Assembly (NCBI RefSeq): GCF_003236295.1
Contig: NZ_POTW01000002.1
Span: 88,512 to 152,511 of the forward strand
DNA from: Jiangella anatolica
Lineage (GTDB): Bacteria; Actinomycetota; Actinomycetes; Jiangellales; Jiangellaceae
Direction of reading: 5' to 3'
Length of the DNA stretch: 64,000 nucleotides
The notes beneath the pieces were generated by a model. The model saw only the letters and a list, made by a program, of their open reading frames with translations. It had not been told where the DNA came from and did no database searches. Each line of letters opens with the position of its first letter. Position 1 is the first letter of the stretch. The translations under genes were made by a program, and so were the position numbers. Below, one piece after another: positions 15,253 to 24,865 of this stretch.

Positions 15253-16349
15253 GGCGCCTCCTCCATCGGCAGGGTGGCGGCGACCCGCCAGCCGCCCCCA
15301 TCGGCCGGGCCGGCGTCGAGGCTGCCGCCGAGCCCGGCGACCCGCTCCTTCATGCCGGCCAGGCCGCGGCCGCTGTCGGGCCACCGGGTGGTCGTTCCGG
15401 CGCCGTCGTCGGTGATCGAGACGGTGAGGTCGCCGCCGGTGACGGTCACGGCCACGACCGCGTGGGCCGGCCCGGCGTGGCGGACGACGTTGGTCAGCGA
15501 CTCCTGGACCACCCGGCCGACCGTCTGCGCCGTCCGCGGCGGGAGCCGGCGCAGCACGTCGGCCGGCGGGAGCCGGAGCTCCGCCGTGACGCTGCCGGGC
15601 AGCCCGGCCACGAGGGCCCGCAGCGCCGCCTCGACGTCGTAGGAGTCGGTGAGCAGCCCCAGGATCCGGTCCAGGTCGCTCATCGCGCCGCGGCCGACGT
15701 CCTCGATCCGGGCCAGCGCCTCCTGCACCGGTGGCGCTCCCTCGCCGAGGACCAGCCGGGCCGCGCCGGCGTGCGTGACCATCACCGTCACCGCGTGCCC
15801 GACCGCGTCGTGCAGCTCCGCGGCCACCCGGGCCCGCTCGGCCGCGACGGCGCGCTCGTTCTCACGGACGCGCATCGCGTCGGCGGCCTCCTGCCGGGTC
15901 CGGCCGGCCCAGCCGACCAGCCAGGCGACCGCGTGGACGGCGCCGGCCAGCACGACGGCGTCCGTGTCGCCGGCCAATGCCACCAGCGTCGCCACGACCG
16001 GCAGCGCGGCGAGCTCGGCCGCACGCCGGGGCGGCCGGGTCCGGGCCACCAGCGTGACCGCGAGCGCCGTCGCCAGCGAGACGTTCGTGACCTCCGCGCC
16101 GGACGCCACCGCGGCGACCGTCGCGGCTGCCGCCGCCCAGAGCGCCGACGCCGGCGCGAACCGCCGCCCCGCGATCGCCGCGAACCACACCACCGCGCAG
16201 ACCCGCTCGACCGCCGAGCCGCTGAGCACCGACGCCGTGTGGTCCGACGGGCCGATGGCGATCACCGCGGACAGGTAGGCGACGACGACGTCGAGCGCGA
16301 CCCACACCGGGCCGCGCTCCACACGTCGATCCGGCCACCAGCGCCTCAC
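15249..16349 (-). CDS. Sensor histidine kinase (HisKA_3 / NarL-partner type)
   Basis: 366 residues if the GTG at 16349 is used; the start is uncertain because no good ribosome site is seen. The N-terminal half has about five to six hydrophobic segments and no large extracellular loop. The dimerisation domain carries the phospho-accepting His in RVAAELHDAVGHAVTVM. A HATPase follows with ESLTNVVRHAG (N box), ITDDGAGTT and GRGLAGMKERVAGLGG. It is translationally coupled to the response regulator. The membrane-embedded input suggests sensing of envelope stress, as in LiaS/VraS relatives (inference). Confidence 0.88.
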   Translation of the reverse strand: MRRWWPDRRVERGPVWVALDVVVAYLSAVIAIGPSDHTASVLSGSAVERVCAVVWFAAIAGRRFAPASALWAAAAATVAAVASGAEVTNVSLATALAVTLVARTRPPRRAAELAALPVVATLVALAGDTDAVVLAGAVHAVAWLVGWAGRTRQEAADAMRVRENERAVAAERARVAAELHDAVGHAVTVMVTHAGAARLVLGEGAPPVQEALARIEDVGRGAMSDLDRILGLLTDSYDVEAALRALVAGLPGSVTAELRLPPADVLRRLPPRTAQTVGRVVQESLTNVVRHAGPAHAVVAVTVTGGDLTVSITDDGAGTTTRWPDSGRGLAGMKERVAGLGGSLDAGPADGGGWRVAATLPMEEAP

Positions 16350-16481
16350 GAGGGACAGGCTACGGCCGCGCCGTGTCGCCCACGTCCCCCTCGGGGGTGA
16401 CACCGGGTCCACCCGCGAGCGGACGAACTCGGCGCGCGCCGGCGGACGCGCGGGCCGGCCCGGCGCGCACACGATCGCACC

Positions 16482-17756
16482 ATGACACAGCAGCTCAGCC
16501 CGGATGTCACCCCGACAACCACGACCCACCGCGCGCGCCGCGTGCTCGGCCACGCCGGCCGCGCCCTGCTGGTCCTGCTCGGTGTGCTCGTCGCGCCCGT
16601 CGCCGGCGCCGCCGCGCTGTGGGTGGCGGCGAACCTCACCGACGAGCTCGCCCTGATCGCCGCCGCCGGCCTCGTCATTCTGACGGCGACCTGCGCGCTG
16701 CTGGTGTACGCCGGCGTGCGGCGGCGCATGCTCACCGCGGTCGGCACGGCCGTAGTGGTCGTCGCGACCGTCGCGCTCGCCTCGGTCACCGTCCTGCTGC
16801 CCATGGACGAAGCGCCGCCCAGCCCACGGTCGCAGCCGACCGGCTACTGGACGCTGCCGACCGGGTCGCGGCTGGCCTACACCCAGGTGCCGGCCGAGGG
16901 AGAGCCGCGCCCGACGCCGGTCATCATGCTGCACGGCGGGCCGGGAACGCCCGGCGACGGCCCCGACGCGGTGGACCGGCTGCTCGCGGCGCAGGGCTAC
17001 GACGTCTACCTCTACGACCAGCTCGGCTCCGGCCGCTCGGACCGGCTCGACGACCCCACCGGCTACACCGTCGCCCGGCAGGTCGCCGATCTCGAGGCGG
17101 TCCGCGACACGATCGGCGCCGACCGCGTCGTGCTCATGGGCGCCTCCTGGGGCGCGACGCTGGCCGCCGAGTACACAGCCGCGCATCCCGAGCACGTCGC
17201 CGGCCTCGTCCTCACCTCGCCCGGCGTGCTGTGGGCGCCGGCCTGGGCGGACCGCGAGGAGGGCGACATCTGGGACCGGCTCACCCCGGAGCAGGAGCGG
17301 CGGATCGACGAGCTGGAGGCGAGCCCGCGACTGCTGGCCTGGTCGTTGCTGCTGGAGACGAACCCGCGGGCCGCGCACGCCCTGGTCGGCGACGCCGAGA
17401 TCGACGCCGTCTTCGCCGAGCTGCTGGCGATCGCGGCGCCGGCGGCGAGCTGCCACCCGGACCGGCCGCTGGAGGAGATCCCGCAGTCCGTGCCCGGCTT
17501 CTACGCCAACCAGCTCACCACGGCCGACCAGCTGACCGTGCCCGACCCGCGGCCCGCGCTGCGCGACGTGCGGGTGCCGGCGATCGTGCTGCGCGGCGAC
17601 TGCGACTACAAGGACCCGGGCATCGCGCGCGAGTACGAGGAGGTGCTGCCCGGCGCGACGCTCGTGACGGTGCCCGGCGCCGGTCACCTGATCGACGCCG
17701 AGCAGCCCGACACCTACCGTCGCGCCGTGCTGGAGTTCCTCGACGGTATCGGCTAG
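16482..17756 (+). CDS. Membrane-anchored alpha/beta hydrolase (proline iminopeptidase-like, S33)
   Basis: 424 residues. Residues about 25-110 contain three predicted membrane segments (LLVLLGVLVAPVAGAAALWVA; LALIAAAGLVILTATCALL; a third ending LASVTVLL). Residues about 118-424 are an alpha/beta hydrolase with the HGGPG oxyanion motif, YDQLGSGRS, the nucleophile elbow GASWG, and the late GAGHLIDAE histidine: the pattern of peptidase family S33. The hydrolase domain should lie outside the membrane. It is divergent from the two-component system across a short promoter region. Confidence 0.85.
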   Translation: MTQQLSPDVTPTTTTHRARRVLGHAGRALLVLLGVLVAPVAGAAALWVAANLTDELALIAAAGLVILTATCALLVYAGVRRRMLTAVGTAVVVVATVALASVTVLLPMDEAPPSPRSQPTGYWTLPTGSRLAYTQVPAEGEPRPTPVIMLHGGPGTPGDGPDAVDRLLAAQGYDVYLYDQLGSGRSDRLDDPTGYTVARQVADLEAVRDTIGADRVVLMGASWGATLAAEYTAAHPEHVAGLVLTSPGVLWAPAWADREEGDIWDRLTPEQERRIDELEASPRLLAWSLLLETNPRAAHALVGDAEIDAVFAELLAIAAPAASCHPDRPLEEIPQSVPGFYANQLTTADQLTVPDPRPALRDVRVPAIVLRGDCDYKDPGIAREYEEVLPGATLVTVPGAGHLIDAEQPDTYRRAVLEFLDGIG

Positions 17757-19006
17757 GCGATCGCCAGCCAGGGGTCCTCGAGCACGGTGGCCAGGTCGCG
17801 GACGAACTCCGCGGCCTGGGCGCCGTCGATGACCCGGTGGTCCGACGACAGCGTCATCGTCATCTTCTGCACGACCGCCAGCTCGCCGTCCTTCACCCCG
17901 GCCTCGGACCGCACCGCGCCGACCGCAAGGATCGCCGCCTCCGGCGGGTTGATCACGGCGGTGAAGTGGTCGATGCCGTACATGCCGAGGTTGCTGACGG
18001 TGAACGTGCCGCCGGTCATCTCGTCCAGGCCGAGCTTGCGGTCGCGGGCCTTGCCGGCCAGCGCCCGGGTCTCGGCGGAGATGCTGGTCAGGCTCTTCGT
18101 GTCCGCGTCGCGGATCACCGGCACGACGAGCCCGGTCTCCGTCGCCACCGCGATGCCGACGTGGACGCGCCCGTGCCGCACGATCGCCTCGGGCGTGAAC
18201 GACGAGTTCACCACCGGGTGGTCGCGCAGCACGACGGCGACGGCGCGCACGATGATGTCGTTGACGCTGACCTTCTTCTTGTCCGCCGCGACGAGCCGCT
18301 CGTTCAGCTGCGCCCGCAGCTGCGACAGCGGGCCGGCGTCGATCGTCTTCGTCACGTAGAAGTGCGGCGACGACTGCATGCTCTCGGTCAGCCGGCGGGC
18401 GATCGTCTTGCGGATCGAGCTGAGCGGGATCAGCTCGTCGGTCTCCGCCACCTCGGGCGCGACGGCGGCAGCGGCGGGCTGCGCCGGGGTGCTCACGGGG
18501 GCCGCCGGAGCCGCGGACGCCGCCTTGGCGACGTCGGCCCGGATGATCCGCCCGCCGGGGCCGGAGCCGGCCACCGTCGCCAGGTCGATGCCCTGCTCGC
18601 GGGCGTCGCGCCGGGCCAGCGGCGAGGACAGGATGCGGCCGCCGTCCGGCCGGGTGACCGGCGCCGGGGCCGGAGCCGCGGCGGGTGCGGGCGCCGCCGG
18701 GGCGGGCTCGGCCTTCGCCGGCTCGGCGACGGGAGCGGGCGCGGCGGGGGCAGCGGCCGGTGTGGGCTCGCCGGCGACGGCGAGCCGGGCGATCGGCGCG
18801 CCGATCGGCGCCGTGTCGCCCTCCTTCACCAGGATCTCGGCCAGGACGCCGTCCTCGTAGGCCTCGTGCTCCATGACGGCCTTGTCGGTCTCGATCTCGA
18901 CCAGTACGTCGCCGGGGTGGATCTCGTCGCCGACCTGCTTGCGCCAGGCGGCGACGACGCCCTCCTCCATCGTGTCGGAGAGCCGGGGCATCAGGATGTC
19001 GGTCAT
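17753..19006 (-). CDS. pdhC: 2-oxoacid dehydrogenase E2, dihydrolipoamide acyltransferase
   Basis: 417 residues. One lipoyl domain (residues about 1-76) with the lipoylated lysine in EIETDKAVM (Lys42). An Ala/Pro-rich hinge follows, then the E1/E3-binding domain (SSPLARRDAREQGIDLATVAG ... GGRIIRADV). The catalytic acyltransferase domain ends with DHRVIDGA containing the active-site His. It transfers the acyl group from E1 to CoA. Third gene of an E1alpha-E1beta-E2 operon, 11 bp after E1beta. The tail overlaps the convergent hydrolase gene by 4 bp. E3 is not in the window. Confidence 0.93.
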   Translation of the reverse strand: MTDILMPRLSDTMEEGVVAAWRKQVGDEIHPGDVLVEIETDKAVMEHEAYEDGVLAEILVKEGDTAPIGAPIARLAVAGEPTPAAAPAAPAPVAEPAKAEPAPAAPAPAAAPAPAPVTRPDGGRILSSPLARRDAREQGIDLATVAGSGPGGRIIRADVAKAASAAPAAPVSTPAQPAAAAVAPEVAETDELIPLSSIRKTIARRLTESMQSSPHFYVTKTIDAGPLSQLRAQLNERLVAADKKKVSVNDIIVRAVAVVLRDHPVVNSSFTPEAIVRHGRVHVGIAVATETGLVVPVIRDADTKSLTSISAETRALAGKARDRKLGLDEMTGGTFTVSNLGMYGIDHFTAVINPPEAAILAVGAVRSEAGVKDGELAVVQKMTMTLSSDHRVIDGAQAAEFVRDLATVLEDPWLAIA

Positions 19007-19017
19007 CGCGGGTCTCC

Positions 19018-20025
19018 TCAGTGCGCGCCGACGGACCGGCGGCCGACGGCGTCGAGGGTCTGGTGTACGACCGTGACGACGTCGTTCGCCGACGGCAGCG
19101 CGGCCAGCTCCAGCGGCTTGGCGTAGGGCAGCGGCACCTCGGCCATCGCCACCCGCCGCACCGGCGCGTCGAGGTAGTCGAACGCGCCGTCGGAGATCGA
19201 CGCGGCGACCTCGGCGCCGATGCCGTACGTCAGCCAGTCGTCCTCGAGCACCACGGCGCAGGACGTCTTCTTCACCGACTCGATGATCGTCGGCCGGTCC
19301 AGCGGGCGCAGGCTGCGCAGGTCGACCACCTCGGCCGAGATGCCCTCGTCCGCCGCCAGCTTCTCCGCGACCTGCAGCGCGACGTGCGCCATGCGCGAGT
19401 ACGCGACCAGCGTGATGTCGGTGCCCTCGCGGGTCACCGCCGCACGCCCGATCTCGGCCGGCTCGTCGCCGTCGGGCACCTCGCCCTTCGTGTTGTAGAG
19501 CGCGAGGTTCTCCAGGAACAGCACCGGGTCGTTGTCGCGGATGGACGCGATCAGCAGCGCCTTCGCGTCGGCCGGCGACGACGGCGCCACGACCTTGAGG
19601 CCGGGCGTGAACGCGTAGAACAGCTCGACGTTCTGCGAGTGCGTCGCCGCGAGCTGCTGGCCGCCGCCACCGGGCGTGCGGATCACCATCGGCACCGAGC
19701 GCTGGCCGCCGAACATGCCGTAGATCTTCGCGGCGTGGTTGACGATCTGGTCCAGCGCGAGCAGCGAGAAGTTGATCGTCATGATCTCGACGACCGGGCG
19801 CAGGCCGAGCATCGCCGCGCCGACGGCCGCGCCGGTGAAGCCCTCCTCGGCGATCGGGGTGTCGCGCACGCGCTTCGGCCCGAACTCGTCGAGCAGGCCG
19901 GCGGTGATCTTGTACGACCCCTCGAACCGGCCGATCTCCTCGCCCATCAGGAAGACGTCCGGGTCGCGGAGCATCTCGGCGCGCAGCGTGTCGTGCAGCG
20001 CCTGGCGGTAACTCATGACGGCCAT
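19018..20025 (-). CDS. pdhB: 2-oxoacid (pyruvate) dehydrogenase E1 component, beta subunit
   Basis: 335 residues. Family motifs: GEEIGRFEGSYKITAGL, DTPIAEEGFTGAAVGAAM with the conserved Glu that activates the thiamin cofactor, PGGGGQQLAATHSQ, and SLRPLDRPTIIESVKKT. The beta subunit completes the TPP site and the heterotetramer with the alpha subunit. The substrate could be pyruvate or a branched-chain/acetoin-type oxoacid; sequence reading alone does not settle this. The ATG lies one base after the alpha-subunit stop; an internal ATG at 20016 is an alternative. Confidence 0.93.
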   Translation of the reverse strand: MAVMSYRQALHDTLRAEMLRDPDVFLMGEEIGRFEGSYKITAGLLDEFGPKRVRDTPIAEEGFTGAAVGAAMLGLRPVVEIMTINFSLLALDQIVNHAAKIYGMFGGQRSVPMVIRTPGGGGQQLAATHSQNVELFYAFTPGLKVVAPSSPADAKALLIASIRDNDPVLFLENLALYNTKGEVPDGDEPAEIGRAAVTREGTDITLVAYSRMAHVALQVAEKLAADEGISAEVVDLRSLRPLDRPTIIESVKKTSCAVVLEDDWLTYGIGAEVAASISDGAFDYLDAPVRRVAMAEVPLPYAKPLELAALPSANDVVTVVHQTLDAVGRRSVGAH

Positions 20026-20026
20026 G

Positions 20027-21079
20027 TCAAGCTCCTACCGGGAACAGCGGGTCTGCGGGGAGGCGGCGCGAGTCGTTCGGCACCGGCGACGCGTACGTGT
20101 AGTCGAACAGCGAGGACACCTCGGGCGCCGGGCTCTTCTCGGCGAACTCGACGGCGGCCTTGACGATGCGGTGGACGTCGGCGTCGATCTCGGCCAGGCC
20201 CTCGGCCGTGGCGGCGCCGTCGGCGACGAGCCGGTCGTGCAGCCCGGCGACGGGGTCCTGGGCGCGGACCTCGTCGACCTCCTCCTTGCTGCGGTACGCG
20301 GCGGGGTCGACGACGGAGTGCCCGCGCAGCCGGCCGCTCACGGTCTCGAGCAGGTACGGCCGCTGCTCCTCGCGGGCCCGCTCGACGGCGACCTTCGCGG
20401 CGTCGCGGACGGCGATGACGTCGTTGCCGTCGACCCGCGCGGACTCCATGCGATACGACGACGCGCGCTTGTACAGCTCCGGCTCGGCCGACGACATCTC
20501 GACCGTCGTGCCCATGCCCAGGCGGTTGTTGACGACGACGAACACGATCGGCAGGTCCCAGAGCGTCGCGATGTTCAGCGTCTCGTGGAACGCGCCGATG
20601 TTCGTCGTGCCGTCGCCCATCTGGCACATGACGACCTCGTCGCCGTCGCGGTACGAGACCGCGAGCGCGGCGCCGGCCGCCAGCGGCAGCTGCCCGCCGA
20701 CGATCCCGTAGCCGCCGAGCTGGCGCACGTCGGTGTCGAACAGGTGCATCGAGCCGCCCCAGCCCTTGCTGACGCCGTCCTGCCGGCCGTACAGCTCGGC
20801 CATGACGCGGCCCGGGTCCATGCCGCGGATCAGCGCGTAGCCGTGATCGCGGTAGTTGGTGAAGAGGTAGTCGCGCTCCTCGATCGCGGCCATCAGGCCG
20901 ACGACGGTGGCCTCTTCGCCGAGGTTGAGGTGGCAGTAGCCGCCGATCTTCGCCTCGGTGTACGCCTGCGCGGTGCGTTCCTCGAACCGGCGCACCAGGA
21001 GCATCTGCCGGTAGTAGCCGAGCAGTTCCTCGGCGTTCTTCGCCGAGCGCGCCGGGCGCTTGCGACTGGTGGTCGCCAC
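20027..21079 (-). CDS. pdhA: 2-oxoacid (pyruvate) dehydrogenase E1 component, alpha subunit
   Basis: 350 residues from a GTG at 21079 that has a well-placed GGGCGGGAA ribosome site; longer in-frame GTG/TTG starts (21103, 21109) lack one and run into the operator. The TPP-binding motif spans GDGTTN to VVNN (about residues 155-185). GGYCHLNLGEEA and KGWGGSMH are family landmarks. The enzyme decarboxylates the oxoacid and acylates the E2 lipoyl group. First gene of the operon. A 24-bp palindrome lies between it and a divergent TetR gene. Confidence 0.92.
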   Translation of the reverse strand: MATTSRKRPARSAKNAEELLGYYRQMLLVRRFEERTAQAYTEAKIGGYCHLNLGEEATVVGLMAAIEERDYLFTNYRDHGYALIRGMDPGRVMAELYGRQDGVSKGWGGSMHLFDTDVRQLGGYGIVGGQLPLAAGAALAVSYRDGDEVVMCQMGDGTTNIGAFHETLNIATLWDLPIVFVVVNNRLGMGTTVEMSSAEPELYKRASSYRMESARVDGNDVIAVRDAAKVAVERAREEQRPYLLETVSGRLRGHSVVDPAAYRSKEEVDEVRAQDPVAGLHDRLVADGAATAEGLAEIDADVHRIVKAAVEFAEKSPAPEVSSLFDYTYASPVPNDSRRLPADPLFPVGA

Positions 21080-21110
21080 TTCGTTCCCGCCCTTCGTTGT
21101 CACGGGCAAA

Positions 21111-21134
21111 CAATGAAACGTTAGCGTTTCATTG
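21111..21134. promoter_or_regulatory. Perfect palindromic operator between pdhA and tetR
   Basis: CAATGAAACG, TTAG, CGTTTCATTG: two exact 10-bp arms around a 4-bp centre, 32 bp from the pdhA GTG and 33 bp from the tetR GTG. A symmetrical position in a divergent intergenic region strongly suggests the operator of the adjacent TetR protein controlling both directions. Confidence 0.8.
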
Positions 21135-21167
21135 CATCCAAGCGTACCTCCGCGCGAGGATGACGAT

Positions 21168-21791
21168 GTGACTGCACGGGCGGCGAAGGCGGCGCCACGT
21201 GGCCGGCCGCGCGACGCCGACCGCGCGGCCCGGCGCGACGCGCTGCTCGAGACCGCGATGCGGCTGTTCCTCGCCCACGGCTACGGCGGCACGACCATCG
21301 AGGTCATCGCGGCCGAGGCCAGGGTGGCCAAGCGCACCGTGTACACGACCGTCGGCGACAAGGCCGACCTGTTCGTGGCCGTCGTCCGCCGGCTCGGCGA
21401 CCGGGTCGTGAACGCCGTCGACGCCGGCGACCCGGTCACCGACCTGCACGCGTTCGGCGTCCGGCTGGTCCGGCTGATGCTGTCCGACGAGGCGATCGGG
21501 CTGCACCGGCTGGTCACCGGCGAGGCGGCGAAGTTCCCCGACCTCGCCGCCCGGCACTACGCGAACGGGCCGCGCCGCTACATCGGCGTGCTGTCCGGCC
21601 TGCTCGCGACGCTGCCGCCGGACCGGCTCGCCGTCCGCTGCGACGACTCCGACCGGCTGGCCGAGCAGCTGTTCACGCTGCTGATGGGCGAACCGCACCG
21701 GCGGCGGATGTTCGGCCTGGACCCGGCGCCGACGGCGGCGCAGGCCGGCGCGCACGTCGCCCGGACGCTGGAGCTGATCCTCGCGCCGTGA
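21168..21791 (+). CDS. TetR family regulator of the 2-oxoacid dehydrogenase operon
   Basis: 207 residues from a GTG preceded by GAGGA at good spacing. The helix-turn-helix is standard: ALLETAMRLFLAHGYGGTTIEVIAAEA then RVAKRTVYTTVGDKADLF. A TetR C-terminal ligand domain follows. It is divergent from pdhA with a perfect palindrome between them, so local repression is likely. The ligand is unknown; a CoA ester or oxoacid is plausible (inference). Confidence 0.9.
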   Translation: MTARAAKAAPRGRPRDADRAARRDALLETAMRLFLAHGYGGTTIEVIAAEARVAKRTVYTTVGDKADLFVAVVRRLGDRVVNAVDAGDPVTDLHAFGVRLVRLMLSDEAIGLHRLVTGEAAKFPDLAARHYANGPRRYIGVLSGLLATLPPDRLAVRCDDSDRLAEQLFTLLMGEPHRRRMFGLDPAPTAAQAGAHVARTLELILAP

Positions 21792-21970
21792 CGGCGGATG
21801 TCTGATCTGGCAAGAGATGCCCCTTCTGAGTAGCTTGCCTGCCTTGACCAGAACCGCTGAGTAACGGCAAACCCGCAGGCAGTGGGCTCGGGGCGCGGTT
21901 GACTGTGCGATCTCCTTGCAGTCACCGGTACGGTTGCCCCTGGCGCAGGGGGACAGGAGGGTGAGAGCTG

Positions 21971-24865
21971 GTGGGCCGGGCGCGGCTTGAGGTCGCACTT
22001 CTGGGTCCGGTCGAGGTGCACCGCGACGGGGTCACGATCTCGGTGCCGCCCGGCCGGCCTACCGTCATACTCGCGGCGCTCGCGGCGCGCCCCGGCGCCG
22101 TGGTCCCCATCGACGCGCTGGCCAGCTGGCTGTGGCCCGACGACGAGCCGGTGCATCCGCGCGCGGCCATCCAGACCCACGTCGCCCGGCTGCGCGCCGC
22201 GCTCGGCGACGGCTTCGTCCAGGCCGCCGGCGACGGCTACCGGCTGGACCTGCCGCCCGACGCCGTCGACGTCAGCCGGTTCCGCGAGCTGGTCGCCGCC
22301 GCCCGCGACGCCGAGCCGGCCACCGAGCTGACGCTGCTGCGCGAGGCGCTGGCGCTGTGGCGCGGCGACCCGCTGGCCGGGCTCAACCCCGACGACCTGG
22401 AGAAGGCGACCGCGCCGCTGCTGGTCGAGGAGCTGCTGTCGGCCACCGAGCGGCTGAACGAGCTGCGGCTGCGGCTGGACCGCACCGACGAGGAGTTCGT
22501 GCCGTCGCTGCGCCGGCTGGTCGCCGCGCACCCGTGGCGGGAGCGGCTGTGGGCGCAGCTGATGCTCGCGCTGTACCGCCAGGGCCGGCAGGGCGACGCG
22601 CTCGCGGCCTACCACGAGGTCGTGACGGTGCTGCGCGACGAGCTCGGCATCGACCCGGGCCCGGAGCTGACCGGCCTGCACCGGCGCATCCTCGACACCG
22701 ACCCGGCGCTGCTGGCGGCCGAGCCCGGCACCGACGCGGGTCGGACGAACGGCGCGGCGGCGGGCTCGGTGGCGACGGTGGTGCGGGCGCCGGTGCAGCT
22801 GCCCCGCTCGACGGCCCGGTTCGTCGGCCGGGAGCACGAGATCGACCTGCTCACGGCCACGTTGTCCGAGGCGCGGTCGTGGGCCCGGCTCGGCCTGATC
22901 AGCGGGCCCGGCGGATCGGGGAAGACCACGCTCGCGCTGCACGTCGGGCACGCGCTGCGCGACGCGCACCCCGACGGCCAGCTGTTCGCGGAGCTGCGCG
23001 GGTCGACCGTCCCGGCCGACCCGGGTGATGTGCTGGCGGAGTTCCTGCGCGCGCTGGCGACACCGGAGGAGGACATCCCGGCGACGCTGGACGAGCGGGC
23101 CGCGCTGTTCCGGTCCGCCTGCGCGCACCGCCGGCTGCTGGTGGTGCTCGACGACGCCAGCGACGCCGCGCAGCTGACCCCGTTGCTGCCCGGCGCGGGC
23201 GGCTGCAGCGTGCTGGTGACCAGCCGGCCGCAGCTGAGCATGATCCCCGCCGATGTGCAGATCGACCTCGCGCTGTTCTCCGACGAGGACGCCTACGAGC
23301 TGCTGGAGTCGATGGTCGGCGCCGACCGGCTGGCGGCCGAGCCGGACGCGACCGCGCTGCTCATCAACGCCTGCAAGGGCTCGCCGCTGGCGCTGCGGAT
23401 CGCCGGCGGGCGGCTGGTGACCCGGCCGTCCTGGCCGATCGACCACTTCGCCGAGCGGCTGCTCACCAGCCGGCTGGACGAGCTGGAGATGGGCGACCTC
23501 AGCGTGCGCTCCATGCTGACCGCGTCGGTGCAGGGCCTGGACCCGGCGATCGCGTTCCGGTTCCGGCTGCTGGCCGCCGTGCCCGGTCCCGCCGTGGACG
23601 TCGAGACCGCGGCCGCCGCGTGGGACGTCGGCGCCGACGACGCTCGAGGCGTGCTGGAGCACCTCGTCGACGTGCGGCTGATCGACTCCGCCGCGCCCGA
23701 CGAGTACCGCTGGCACGACCTCGTCGACGACCACCTGCGCGCCGTCGCCGACACCCACCGCGTCGTCGCGGCCCGGCGCCGGCTGGTCCGGTACTACCTG
23801 CGCTGCCTGCACAACCTGTGGCCGGTGCTGCGGCCCGGCGGCACCGCCGCCGAGTCCGGCGCCTGGTTCCCCCACGAGGTCGCCGGGCGATCGTTCGCCG
23901 ACCGCGCCGAGGTGCATGGCTGGCTGCACCCGCACGCCGCGCTCATGACCTCGCTCGGCCTGGCCGGCCTGCACAGCGACCAGCAGGACATCGTCGACGA
24001 GTCCGCCGCGCTGCTGCTGGCGCTGGCCCGGGCCCGGTACGAGTGCTGCCGCGAGGCGCACACCGAGGACCTGTCCCGGGCGGTGCTCGACATCCCGGCC
24101 AAGCTCGGCGACCCGGCGCTGACCGCGCGGGCCTGGCACTCGCTGGCGCTGTCGCTGGGCGCGCAGAGCCGGCGCGAGGAGGCGCTGGAGGCCGGCGCCC
24201 GGGGCCTCGCCGCCCGCCGCGAACTGGGCGACCGGTACGGCGAAGTGATCATGCTGCACAACATGGCGGTCTGGTACGAGCTGGACGGCCGGTACGAGGA
24301 GGCGGCGGCGCTGTTCGAGCGCTGCGCCGACGCCGACGACGTCCTCGCGCCGGAGGTCCGGCGACGCTGCCGGCGCAACCTCGCCGACGTGCAGGTCAGC
24401 CTCGGGCTGTTCGACGAGGCCCGGCGCAACCTGGCGCTCACCGGCGAAGGCCTCGGCGACGAGCCCGGCGTCGAGCTGTTCGACCAGCTGCTGGCCGACG
24501 GGCACCTGGCGCTGGAGACCGGCGCCGCCGACGACGCCGTCGCCGGGTTCGCCCGCGCGGTGGCCGTCGCCGCCGAGCTGGGTTCGCTGCCGCTGCAGGC
24601 CGCCGGGCTGGTCAAGGAGGCCAACGCGCTGCGCCGGGCCGGTCGCGACGGTGGCCCGCCGGCCGCGCGGGCGGCGGCTCTGGCCCGCGAGGGCCACCTC
24701 ATCGACGTCGAGGCCGAGGCGCTGGCCGAGCTCGGCCACAGCCGGGCCCGCGACGGCGACGGCGAGACCGCGCGCAAGCACTGGACCGCGGCGCTGCGCA
24801 TCTTCGAGTCGCTCGGCTCGCCGCGCGCCGACGAGCTGCGCGAGCTGGTGGCGGAGCGGCCGTGA
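21971..24865 (+). CDS. AfsR/SARP-type regulator: wHTH-BTAD, NB-ARC ATPase and TPR
   Basis: 964 residues from a GTG after GGAGGGTGAGA. Residues about 1-100 are the OmpR-like winged helix (VALLGPVEVHRDG ... HPRAAIQTHVARLRAAL). Residues about 100-255 are the bacterial transcriptional activator domain (WRERLWAQLMLALYRQGRQGDAL). Residues about 285-600 are an NB-ARC STAND ATPase with P-loop GPGGSGKTT and LLVVLDDA. Residues about 690-964 are TPR-like repeats (LGDRYGEVIMLHNMAV). AfsR-type proteins activate secondary metabolism or development in Streptomyces. No biosynthetic cluster lies here, so the targets are unknown. It overlaps the next paralogue by 4 bp. Confidence 0.9.
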   Translation: MGRARLEVALLGPVEVHRDGVTISVPPGRPTVILAALAARPGAVVPIDALASWLWPDDEPVHPRAAIQTHVARLRAALGDGFVQAAGDGYRLDLPPDAVDVSRFRELVAAARDAEPATELTLLREALALWRGDPLAGLNPDDLEKATAPLLVEELLSATERLNELRLRLDRTDEEFVPSLRRLVAAHPWRERLWAQLMLALYRQGRQGDALAAYHEVVTVLRDELGIDPGPELTGLHRRILDTDPALLAAEPGTDAGRTNGAAAGSVATVVRAPVQLPRSTARFVGREHEIDLLTATLSEARSWARLGLISGPGGSGKTTLALHVGHALRDAHPDGQLFAELRGSTVPADPGDVLAEFLRALATPEEDIPATLDERAALFRSACAHRRLLVVLDDASDAAQLTPLLPGAGGCSVLVTSRPQLSMIPADVQIDLALFSDEDAYELLESMVGADRLAAEPDATALLINACKGSPLALRIAGGRLVTRPSWPIDHFAERLLTSRLDELEMGDLSVRSMLTASVQGLDPAIAFRFRLLAAVPGPAVDVETAAAAWDVGADDARGVLEHLVDVRLIDSAAPDEYRWHDLVDDHLRAVADTHRVVAARRRLVRYYLRCLHNLWPVLRPGGTAAESGAWFPHEVAGRSFADRAEVHGWLHPHAALMTSLGLAGLHSDQQDIVDESAALLLALARARYECCREAHTEDLSRAVLDIPAKLGDPALTARAWHSLALSLGAQSRREEALEAGARGLAARRELGDRYGEVIMLHNMAVWYELDGRYEEAAALFERCADADDVLAPEVRRRCRRNLADVQVSLGLFDEARRNLALTGEGLGDEPGVELFDQLLADGHLALETGAADDAVAGFARAVAVAAELGSLPLQAAGLVKEANALRRAGRDGGPPAARAAALAREGHLIDVEAEALAELGHSRARDGDGETARKHWTAALRIFESLGSPRADELRELVAERP

